This document shows positions 1-5,896 of a stretch of DNA of 11,735 bases, in pieces. This stretch comes from Flavobacteriales bacterium CG18_big_fil_WC_8_21_14_2_50_32_9. Its GTDB lineage: Bacteria; Bacteroidota; Bacteroidia; Flavobacteriales_E; Vicingaceae. The stretch lies in the NCBI GenBank assembly GCA_002770955.1, contig PCUH01000189.1:795-12529 (forward strand). The letters run 5' to 3'. Numbering within the stretch: position 1 is the stretch's first letter; the number at the start of each line of letters is the position of its first letter. Both the position numbers and the translations under genes were made by a program. The notes below the pieces were generated by a model that was not told the origin of the DNA, made no database searches, and saw only the letters and a list, made by a program, of their open reading frames with translations.

Positions 1-940
1 ACAAACAAAAACAAAGTTGGGTTCAACAGAAATCGCTCCAGATGGAATTTCAATGCGAGCGTTTATCACTGATTTTTTGAAAAGAGAGTTGGATAATTAT
101 TTGCATAAAAATCCAGCAACAGCAGAAGCATTGCAACGAAAAATTTTGCAATCGGAACGAGAACGAAAAGACATGGCTGGAATTAAACAACTGGCTAAAA
201 AAAGAGCAAAAGACGCTTCGTTGCACAATAAAAAATTGCGTGATTGTCGCTTACATTATAACGACACCAAAGAAAATGACAGAAAAGTAGATACAACACT
301 CTTTATTACAGAAGGTGATTCAGCTTCAGGTTCTATTACAAAATCAAGAGATGTAAATACCCAAGCAGTTTTTAGCTTAAAAGGAAAACCACTAAACACC
401 TATGGATTAACCAAAAAAATTGTATATGAAAATGAAGAGTTTAACCTACTTCAAGCCGCATTAAACATTGAGGAAAGCATAGATGATTTAAGGTATAACA
501 ACATTGTTATAGCAACCGATGCCGATGTGGATGGGATGCATATTCGTTTGTTGTTAATTACCTTTTTCTTATTGTTTTTTCCCGATATTATTAAAAATGG
601 ACACCTTTATATTTTAGATACACCTCTTTTTAGAGTAAGAGATAAATCAAAAACATTTTATTGCTACTCGGAAGATGAGCGTCAGAAAGCCATGCAAGAA
701 ATTAAAGGTAAACCAGAAATTACTCGTTTTAAAGGACTTGGAGAAATTTCGCCAGGAGAATTTAAAAACTTTATAGGTAAAGATATTCGCTTAGACCCAG
801 TAATCATAGGTAAAGAGACGCCAATTCAAGAAATGTTGGAGTTTTATATGGGGAAAAACACGCCCGATAGGCAACAATTTATTATAGAAAATCTGAAAGT
901 TGAAAAAGATTTAGCCGAAGAATTAAATGTAACAATTTAA
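1..940 (+). CDS. parE: DNA topoisomerase IV subunit B (ParE), C-terminal part, 5' end outside window
   Basis: ATPase subunit of the type IIA topoisomerase that decatenates daughter chromosomes with ParC. The reading frame is open from base 2 with no start, so the N-terminal GHKL ATPase region lies outside; 312 residues are visible. The first residues, QTKTKLGS, match the end of the transducer domain of GyrB/ParE. The Toprim domain follows, with the catalytic EGDSA at 311-325 and the metal-binding DADVDG at 518-535. After it comes the conserved tail with RFKGLGE and YMGKNTPDRQ. I prefer ParE to GyrB because there is no GyrB-type insertion in the Toprim region and the protein ends shortly after the KNTPDR block, as in Bacteroidota ParE. 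GyrB remains possible because only half is seen. The last codons (N-V-T-I) fall within a short repeat. parC does not follow it here. Confidence 0.88.
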   Translation, partial: QTKTKLGSTEIAPDGISMRAFITDFLKRELDNYLHKNPATAEALQRKILQSERERKDMAGIKQLAKKRAKDASLHNKKLRDCRLHYNDTKENDRKVDTTLFITEGDSASGSITKSRDVNTQAVFSLKGKPLNTYGLTKKIVYENEEFNLLQAALNIEESIDDLRYNNIVIATDADVDGMHIRLLLITFFLLFFPDIIKNGHLYILDTPLFRVRDKSKTFYCYSEDERQKAMQEIKGKPEITRFKGLGEISPGEFKNFIGKDIRLDPVIIGKETPIQEMLEFYMGKNTPDRQQFIIENLKVEKDLAEELNVTI

Positions 941-960
941 AAGTTTGAAAATGTAACAAT
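925..960. repeat. 12-bp direct repeat spanning the end of parE
   Basis: AAATGTAACAAT occurs at 925-936 and again at 949-960, a 24-bp period. The first copy encodes the last residues of the topoisomerase and the second is intergenic. It resembles the short degenerate AATGTAAC/AATGTG repeats I recall from Bacteroidota intergenic DNA. Confidence 0.6.
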
Positions 961-964
961 GAGC

Positions 965-984
965 GATTATCTTTATAATCTTTT
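965..984 (+). terminator. Weak AT-only hairpin with T-run after parE
   Basis: GATTAT (965-970), loop CTTT, ATAATC (975-980) form a perfect 6-bp stem followed by TTTT. It has one G-C pair at the base, so it would be a poor terminator. It also lies just upstream of the putative PASTA-gene promoter and could instead be a protein-binding palindrome. Confidence 0.3.
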
Positions 985-987
985 AAC

Positions 988-995
988 TATTTTTG
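988..995 (+). promoter_or_regulatory. Putative -7 box upstream of the PASTA gene
   Basis: TATTTTTG matches the Bacteroidota -7 consensus TAnnTTTG. It lies 22 bases before the ATG at 1018, leaving a short leader as is usual in this phylum. No TTG -33 element is visible at the expected distance. Confidence 0.45.
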
Positions 996-1017
996 ATTTT
1001 TATATTAACCCCAAAGC

Positions 1018-1827
1018 ATGTTAAAATTTATTTTCAGTAAATCTTTTTTAGTTAATATAGCAATTCTTATCGTGCTTATTGTTGTAGTTGTCTTTTTAAT
1101 AGATAAATCTTTGGATAGTTACACCAATCACGGAGAATCTATTTCTGTTCCATCATTAGAAGGACTCACAGAAACAGAAGTGGAAGCAATTTTATCAGAA
1201 AAGGAATTGCGTTATGAAATTTTAGACTCCATTTTTGTTGATAAAAAGCCCAAAGGAGTGGTTATTGACCAAAACCCATTGGCAGAATCATTAGTAAAAA
1301 AAGATAGGAAAATTTACATTACCTTAACTAAAATTGCTGCACCAAAAATACTATTGCCAGATGTAATTGATATGTCGCAACGCCTTGCTGTAGCAAAACT
1401 TGAAAGCTATGGACTTAAAGTAAAAGTTGAGTACAAACCATCCGAACACCAAGGTATTGCAATAGGTTATGAACTTAAAGGCAAAAGCATTTCTCCTAAC
1501 GAAAAAATAGATTTAGGTGCTTTCATCACATTAATTATTGGTACTGGAAAAGGAGATGGGAAAGTGATGGTTCCCTATTTAATAAACCTTAATAAAGAAG
1601 GAGCTAATCAATTATTACAAACCTCGTTGTTAAGTTTAGGATTAGAAATATATGATGAAACGTGTGTTACATCAACTGATTCAACAGTAGCAAAAGTATA
1701 TAAGCAAACGCCTGGTTATGGAGCAAATAGTGTCTTAAATATTGGAAGTTCAGTAGATATTTATTTAACAAAAGATTCTACTAAAATAAATACTCAAAAT
1801 TTGAGTTTAGATAGTTTGGCAATGTGA
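1018..1827 (+). CDS. Membrane-anchored protein with three PASTA domains
   Basis: A 269-residue protein. A short basic N-terminus precedes a hydrophobic helix at about residues 10-28, which should anchor the rest on the periplasmic side. Three PASTA domains follow at roughly 41-104, 110-175 and 182-252. Each shows the usual pattern: a V/LP start, a helix with a conserved small-residue/A-L core, and a closing strand after a P or NP turn (QNPLAESLV in the first, QTPGYGANS in the third). PASTA domains in penicillin-binding proteins and Ser/Thr kinases bind or sense peptidoglycan, but no kinase or transpeptidase domain is present, so a role in cell-wall sensing or scaffolding is inference. The ATG at 1018 places the membrane helix correctly. 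The last two codons (ATG TGA) belong to a short repeat array. A type IX cargo gene and rluD follow on the same strand. Confidence 0.85.
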   Translation: MLKFIFSKSFLVNIAILIVLIVVVVFLIDKSLDSYTNHGESISVPSLEGLTETEVEAILSEKELRYEILDSIFVDKKPKGVVIDQNPLAESLVKKDRKIYITLTKIAAPKILLPDVIDMSQRLAVAKLESYGLKVKVEYKPSEHQGIAIGYELKGKSISPNEKIDLGAFITLIIGTGKGDGKVMVPYLINLNKEGANQLLQTSLLSLGLEIYDETCVTSTDSTVAKVYKQTPGYGANSVLNIGSSVDIYLTKDSTKINTQNLSLDSLAM

Positions 1828-1846
1828 AAATGTGTAGATGTGTGAA
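1822..1846. repeat. Degenerate ATGTG array overlapping the PASTA stop codon
   Basis: ATGTG recurs three times at 8-bp spacing (1823-1827, 1831-1835, 1839-1843). The first unit includes the TGA stop codon of the PASTA gene. A related AAAATGTGTGAAT lies at about 1937-1949. This looks like the short dispersed repeats common between Bacteroidota genes. Confidence 0.55.
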
Positions 1847-1867
1847 TTAAAATCTCTGTGTTCTTTT

Positions 1868-1911
1868 TGCCTCCCGAAAAGTCTCCGAGAAATCGGAGCA
1901 GGCTGGGACAA
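1868..1911. repeat. GC-rich island with perfect GAAA-loop hairpin
   Basis: CTCCGA (1883-1888), loop GAAA, TCGGAG (1893-1898) make a perfect 6-bp stem with a GNRA-type tetraloop. An outer TCCC (1872-1875) can pair with GGGA (1905-1908). By hand count the island is about 58% G+C, far above its surroundings. It sits between two halves of a CTCTGTG-like repeat (about 1854-1860 and 1913-1919), as if inserted into it. There is no T-run, so it is unlikely to be an intrinsic terminator. Confidence 0.5.
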
Positions 1912-2015
1912 GTTCTGTGGTAGGAAAAAAATATAAAAATGTGTGAATAATATTTAAACATCTAAACTTTTAACTCTCTGTCTATTGCAAGATTATTTAA
2001 AACTCAACATTTCTT

Positions 2016-2065
2016 ACAAACTTTATAAACTTTATGAACTTTCAACTTTACAAGCTTTCAACTTT
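2016..2065. repeat. AACTTT repeat array covering the start of the type IX cargo gene
   Basis: Six consecutive units of 9 or 7 bp, each ending in ACTTT or GCTTT (2016-2024, 2025-2033, 2034-2042, 2043-2049, 2050-2058, 2059-2065). The third unit begins with the ATG at 2034, so the array supplies both the leader and the first codons (MNFQLYKLST) of the signal peptide. Confidence 0.65.
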
Positions 2066-3926
2066 TTTCTTTCTACTTTTCACTATTAATTCTTTTGCTC
2101 AAGACACCTTGTTTGAATTAGGTGTAAATAAAACATTGATAGCGAAATACAACAAAAGCATTAAAGAAAAGAACCCAGAAATCTTTAGAAAACAAAAAAA
2201 ACAAAGTAAAATTTTACTCACACTTCCTTTTTTAGATGATTTTTCTCAAAATTGGCATTTTCCTAACGAAAATTTATGGCAAGACATTTATGTTCATATA
2301 AATTCAAGTTTTCCTATAAATCCTCCATCTTATGGCGTTGCAACTTTTGATGGATTAGATTCAATAGGCTACCCCTATAATTTTATGCCAACTTCTTATG
2401 GAGAAGCAGATGTGCTTACTTCACAACCTATTGATTTGTCGGTTGTTACCGATAGTGTTTTTTTAAGTTTTCAATACCAACCTCAAGGTAACGGTAACAA
2501 ACCCGAAACACAAGATAGCTTACGATTAGAGTTTTTTAGACAAGCCGATAGTACATGGATTAGAGTGTGGGGTAAAGCTGGTACTTCAACCCAACCATTT
2601 AAAAAAGTAATGGTTTATGTTGGTTCTGATTTTCATAATAACGAATTCCAATTCCGATTTAAAAATTTTGCAACCCTTAGTGGAAATGTAGATCATTGGC
2701 ATATTGATTATGTATATTTAAACGACAACAGAACAAGTGCCGATACCTTGCTTAATGATGTTGCACTCATTACCAATCATTTTAGTTTGTTGAATCAACT
2801 TACAGCAATGCCTTGGGATCATTATAAAACAGATACAATTGGCTTAATGAGAGAAGTAATGCCTGTTTCGTATAAAAACAATTTTAATATCACGTATGAT
2901 GTTTTCTATAAATATGAGGTTTCTGATAACAATGGTGCTGGACCAGTGGTGGAAGTTTATCCAACAGGAGTTGCATCAAAAAACGCATTTGCATATTCTA
3001 CTTTAACAGAACCTCAAGCAGTTTATCAAATAACTCCATCATTCTTGAACGACTTTACTTTTCCAACGGATAACTCAACAAATAAAGTATTTCAAATTAA
3101 AAATTATTTTGATATTAACCCGTTTGTTGATGATAATCAGAAAAACGATACAGTAAAATCATTTCAAGTTTTTGGCTCTTATTATTCGTATGACGATGGA
3201 AGTGCTGAATTAGGTTATGGAATTCAGGGTGTTGGAGCGAAACTAGCTAATCAATTTACTATAAAAAAAACAGACACATTAACTGCTATGCAGATTTATT
3301 TTAATCCGATAAGAGATAATATATCAGCAGAATCTTTTAAACTTACTGTTTGGAGCAGCCTAAATCCAGAAATAATAATTTACCAACAAAATGATTTCTT
3401 TTATCCAATCTATTCATTTACTGATGCGTTTGTTCATTATGAATTAGCTACACCATTAGTTCTCCCCGCAGGAACATATTATTTTGGTTATGAAAAAATT
3501 ACCGCTCCGTTTTTAAATGTTGGTTATGATGTAAATACCAATACTAGAAATAAAATTTGGTATAATTCTCAAGGAACATGGCTAAATCCTTCTGCAGGTA
3601 TTCCTAATGGTTCTTTGATGTTACGCCCTGTTTTTGGAACTACTGGAGACCCAATTTCTTCAATTAAAGAAAATGAAATTATCAGTGATTTTAAAATTTT
3701 CCCAAATCCGGCAACAAATTACGTTTATTTTGAGCAAATAGGAAAAACACAATCGTTAGAATTTAAAGTAGAATTAATAGATATGTTTGGAAGAACAGTA
3801 GTTGAAACACTAACAACTAAAGCCAATAGAATTGATGTAAGCAACATTAATAAAGGAATTTATTTCATTCGATTTATCAATAATATAAACAGCCAACTTA
3901 TAGTTAAAAAAGTAATCATTCAGTAA
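2034..3926 (+). CDS. Secreted beta-rich protein with type IX secretion sorting domain
   Basis: A 630-residue protein of unknown function. The first 22 residues form a Sec signal peptide (hydrophobic FFFLLFTI, probable cleavage after SFA before QD). The last 80 or so residues form a type A T9SS C-terminal sorting domain: FKIFPNPATNYVYF, then LIDMFGRTV, then INKGIYFIRF and a final KKVIIQ. In this family the domain directs passage through the outer-membrane translocon and is removed during surface attachment. Between them the sequence is rich in aromatic residues, Asp and Asn with alternating hydrophobics. One part (about residues 65-230) begins FLDDFSQNW and ends VDHWHIDYVYLND, suggesting a beta-sandwich of the adhesin or carbohydrate-binding type. 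I see no enzyme motif. The start codon lies inside a repeat array and no TAnnTTTG box is visible upstream, so the promoter is unclear. Confidence 0.85.
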   Translation: MNFQLYKLSTFFFLLFTINSFAQDTLFELGVNKTLIAKYNKSIKEKNPEIFRKQKKQSKILLTLPFLDDFSQNWHFPNENLWQDIYVHINSSFPINPPSYGVATFDGLDSIGYPYNFMPTSYGEADVLTSQPIDLSVVTDSVFLSFQYQPQGNGNKPETQDSLRLEFFRQADSTWIRVWGKAGTSTQPFKKVMVYVGSDFHNNEFQFRFKNFATLSGNVDHWHIDYVYLNDNRTSADTLLNDVALITNHFSLLNQLTAMPWDHYKTDTIGLMREVMPVSYKNNFNITYDVFYKYEVSDNNGAGPVVEVYPTGVASKNAFAYSTLTEPQAVYQITPSFLNDFTFPTDNSTNKVFQIKNYFDINPFVDDNQKNDTVKSFQVFGSYYSYDDGSAELGYGIQGVGAKLANQFTIKKTDTLTAMQIYFNPIRDNISAESFKLTVWSSLNPEIIIYQQNDFFYPIYSFTDAFVHYELATPLVLPAGTYYFGYEKITAPFLNVGYDVNTNTRNKIWYNSQGTWLNPSAGIPNGSLMLRPVFGTTGDPISSIKENEIISDFKIFPNPATNYVYFEQIGKTQSLEFKVELIDMFGRTVVETLTTKANRIDVSNINKGIYFIRFINNINSQLIVKKVIIQ

Positions 3927-3940
3927 AAATTATAAAATTT

Positions 3941-3962
3941 AAACTTGCGTCTTAGCGAGAAA
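3941..3962. repeat. Short TTGCGTC/TTAGCGA repeat fragment before rluD
   Basis: Two near-identical 7-mers (TTGCGTC at 3945-3951 and TTAGCGA at 3952-3958) followed by A-rich sequence. From memory, this resembles a CTTAGCGTCTTTGCGAG-type repeat found between genes in many Bacteroidota. It covers the alternative TTG start at 3945. Confidence 0.35.
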
Positions 3963-3977
3963 AAAGGAAGCCAAAAA

Positions 3978-5015
3978 ATGAGATTTGAAGAAGAAGAAGA
4001 GCAAGATAATGAGTTGTTTGAACACTATAAATTCATTGTTGACAAAGGACAAGAATTATTGCGTATTGATAAGTTTTTAATGGATAGAATTCCAAATGCA
4101 ACAAGAAGCAAACTGCAAGGAGCTTTAGTTGATAAAAACGTATTGGTAAACAAAAAAGTTATAAAAGCCAATTACCGAGTAAAACCTTTCGATGAAATAA
4201 CGGTAGAATTGCCCTATCCACCTCAAGAAATTGAACTTATTCCTGAAAATATTCCATTAGATATTTTATTTGAAGATGATGATGTAATAGTGCTCAATAA
4301 ACAAGCAGGTTTGGTTGTTCATCCAGGATATGGAAATCATACAGGCACATTAGTTAATGGATTAATTTATCATTTTGAAAACCTACCCCAAACAGCAGTT
4401 CCTAATCGACCAGGTTTGGTGCATCGGTTAGATAAAAATACTACTGGAATTATGGTAATTGCCAAAAACGACCAGGCACTTACGCATTTAGGAAAACAAT
4501 TTTTTGATAGAACCATTGAAAGAAGATACAACGCTTTGGTTTGGGGCGATTTTGAAGAAGAAAAAGGAAAAGTTGAAGGCAATGTTGGCAGAAGCCTACA
4601 AAACAGAAAAGTAATGACCGTTTTTCCTGATGGAGAATATGGGAAAAATGCAGTAACACATTTCACAGTTCTTAAAAGATATGGCTATGTAACCCTAGTA
4701 GAATGCAAACTAGAAACAGGGCGTACACACCAAATAAGAGTACACATGAAACATATTAAACACCCTTTGTTTAATGATGAAGACTATGGTGGAGATCGAA
4801 TTTTGAAGGGGACAACTTTTTCTAAATACAAACAATTTATTGCCAACTGCTTTGAAATACTTCCTCGACAAGCACTCCACGCAAAATCATTAGGTTTTGA
4901 ACATCCAAAAACAGGAGAATGGCTTCATTTTGAGGTGGATTTACCACAAGATATGCAGCAAGTACTTGGAAAATGGGAAGTATATGTGAATAACAGAGAT
5001 GTTTTTTCAGAATAG
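3978..5015 (+). CDS. rluD: 23S rRNA pseudouridine synthase, RluD family
   Basis: A 345-residue RluA-family enzyme that isomerises uridines of 23S rRNA to pseudouridine during ribosome assembly; RluD modifies helix 69 positions 1911, 1915 and 1917 in Escherichia coli. After an acidic N-terminus it has an S4 RNA-binding domain (about residues 26-75, LLRIDKFLMDRI onward). The catalytic domain holds the motif HRLDKNTTG with the nucleophile Asp152, then LETGRTHQIRVH (245-256) and RQALHAKSLGFEHP (about 297-310). I chose the ATG at 3978. The frame is open back to a TTG at 3945, but those 11 codons lie in a repeat fragment, and Bacteroidota homologues begin with a similar acidic stretch. It follows the type IX cargo gene by about 50 bases and may share its transcript. 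The exact target uridines are inferred from the family. Confidence 0.9.
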   Translation: MRFEEEEEQDNELFEHYKFIVDKGQELLRIDKFLMDRIPNATRSKLQGALVDKNVLVNKKVIKANYRVKPFDEITVELPYPPQEIELIPENIPLDILFEDDDVIVLNKQAGLVVHPGYGNHTGTLVNGLIYHFENLPQTAVPNRPGLVHRLDKNTTGIMVIAKNDQALTHLGKQFFDRTIERRYNALVWGDFEEEKGKVEGNVGRSLQNRKVMTVFPDGEYGKNAVTHFTVLKRYGYVTLVECKLETGRTHQIRVHMKHIKHPLFNDEDYGGDRILKGTTFSKYKQFIANCFEILPRQALHAKSLGFEHPKTGEWLHFEVDLPQDMQQVLGKWEVYVNNRDVFSE

Positions 5016-5017
5016 GC

Positions 5018-5143
5018 TCTTTCCAAAATAAAATAAAGATTACTATTTAATGCAGATTTTATGAAAATAGCCACGAATGCACGAATAATTAAGCGTTTTG
5101 ATTTTATTCGTGCATAAGTGGCTATTTTTTTAATTTGGAAAGA
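5018..5143. repeat. 126-bp nested inverted-repeat element, MITE-like
   Basis: The outer arms TCTTTCCAAA (5018-5027) and TTTGGAAAGA (5134-5143) are perfectly complementary. Inside is a long hairpin: AAAATAGCCAC (5064-5074) pairs with GTGGCTATTTT (5118-5128). After a symmetric 4-nt internal loop (GAAT against ATAA), GCACGAATAA (5079-5088) pairs with TTATTCGTGC (5104-5113). The 3' arm runs into seven T residues. The left spacer is 36 nt and the right only 5 nt. Terminal inverted repeats with no coding capacity suggest a MITE or repetitive palindrome. Confidence 0.65.
5064..5131 (+). terminator. Hairpin with T-run downstream of rluD
   Basis: The inner hairpin of the 5018-5143 element has 21 paired positions interrupted by one internal loop and ends in a T-run (5125-5131). 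It begins about 50 bases after the rluD stop and precedes the rpe promoter, so it probably terminates rluD transcription whatever its origin. Confidence 0.55.
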
Positions 5144-5166
5144 TGCTAATAACTAAAAATAACGCT

Positions 5167-5195
5167 TTGATTAGTTCTAAATTTTAATATTTTTG
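5167..5195 (+). promoter_or_regulatory. rpe promoter (TTG -33 and TAnnTTTG -7)
   Basis: TTG at 5167-5169 and TATTTTTG at 5188-5195 are separated by 18 bases, within the Bacteroidota spacing. The predicted transcript start is only about 10 bases before the ATG at 5211, giving a very short leader. Confidence 0.6.
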
Positions 5196-5210
5196 TTGAA
5201 AAATTAATTT

Positions 5211-5861
5211 ATGTCTCATTTAATTTCGCCATCCATTTTAGCCGCAGACTTTGCTAATCTTCAAAAAGAAGCTGAAATGCTTGATAAAAGCAGTGCCGAT
5301 TGGTTTCACATAGATGTAATGGATGGAGTTTTTGTACCTAATATTAGCTTTGGAATTCCTGTAATAAAAGCCATCAGAAAATTTACTAAAAAACCGTTTG
5401 ATGTGCATTTAATGATAGTTGAACCAGATAAGTATATAAAAGACTTCAAAGCTGCAGGAACTGATATTCTTACGGTTCATTACGAAGCCTGTCCGCATTT
5501 ACATAGAACAATTCAAGCAATAAAAGCTGAAGGAATGAAGGCAGGAGTTTCTTTAAATCCACATACCAACGTGAATGTGCTAGAAGATATCATTCATGAA
5601 CTAGATTTAGTACTTATTATGTCAGTAAACCCAGGTTTTGGAGGACAGTCGTTTATAGAAAATACATATATAAAAATTAAAAAATTAAAAAAAATAATTT
5701 TAGAAACTAATTCTAATGCTCAAATTGAAATTGATGGAGGCGTTACTACTGAAAACGCAAGAAAATTAATAGATGCAGGAGCAAGTGTGCTTGTAGCGGG
5801 AAGTTTTGTTTTTAACTCAACCCATCCTACAGAAACAATAGCACAATTAAAAAATGTATAA
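5211..5861 (+). CDS. rpe: Ribulose-phosphate 3-epimerase
   Basis: A cytoplasmic, metal-dependent TIM-barrel enzyme that interconverts D-ribulose 5-phosphate and D-xylulose 5-phosphate in the non-oxidative pentose phosphate pathway. At 216 residues it is of normal length for the family. All expected motifs are present: SPSILAADF with Ser8 at the start; FHIDVMDGVFVPN with metal ligands His33 and Asp35; FDVHLMI with His66; the phosphate/flap loop MSVNPGFGGQSF (137-148); IEIDGGV with the catalytic Asp175; and AGS (196-198) for phosphate binding. The start ATG directly precedes the conserved first strand. It has its own promoter. The next gene starts 36 bases later and may be read through from it. 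Confidence 0.95.
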   Translation: MSHLISPSILAADFANLQKEAEMLDKSSADWFHIDVMDGVFVPNISFGIPVIKAIRKFTKKPFDVHLMIVEPDKYIKDFKAAGTDILTVHYEACPHLHRTIQAIKAEGMKAGVSLNPHTNVNVLEDIIHELDLVLIMSVNPGFGGQSFIENTYIKIKKLKKIILETNSNAQIEIDGGVTTENARKLIDAGASVLVAGSFVFNSTHPTETIAQLKNV

Positions 5862-5866
5862 TTTTG
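5859..5866 (+). promoter_or_regulatory. Putative -7 box overlapping the rpe stop codon
   Basis: TAATTTTG matches TAnnTTTG, and its first three bases are the TAA stop of rpe. It lies 30 bases before the hydrolase ATG. No TTG -33 element is found at the right distance, so it may be fortuitous in AT-rich DNA. Confidence 0.3.
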
Positions 5867-5896
5867 ATACGTAATTACGCTAAATAAATAAAAAAA

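Noticed and set aside
17..19. TTG at 17 as the start of the topoisomerase gene
   Set aside because: The frame is open to the window edge and the preceding codons read QTKTK, part of the conserved transducer motif, so the gene is truncated by the window rather than starting here.
1883..1898. Hairpin as the terminator of the PASTA gene
   Set aside because: No T-run follows the stem; it reads better as a repeat or RNA-processing structure.
2016..2065. AACTTT array as a CRISPR
   Set aside because: Units are 7-9 bp with no spacers, and no cas genes are present.
3945..3977. TTG-initiated 11-residue extension of RluD
   Set aside because: These codons fall in a repeat-like segment, are not like the family N-terminus, and an ATG at 3978 directly precedes the typical acidic start.
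4370..4666. Minus-strand open frame opposite rluD
   Set aside because: It lies entirely inside the catalytic domain of rluD and has no recognisable domain; an antisense shadow.
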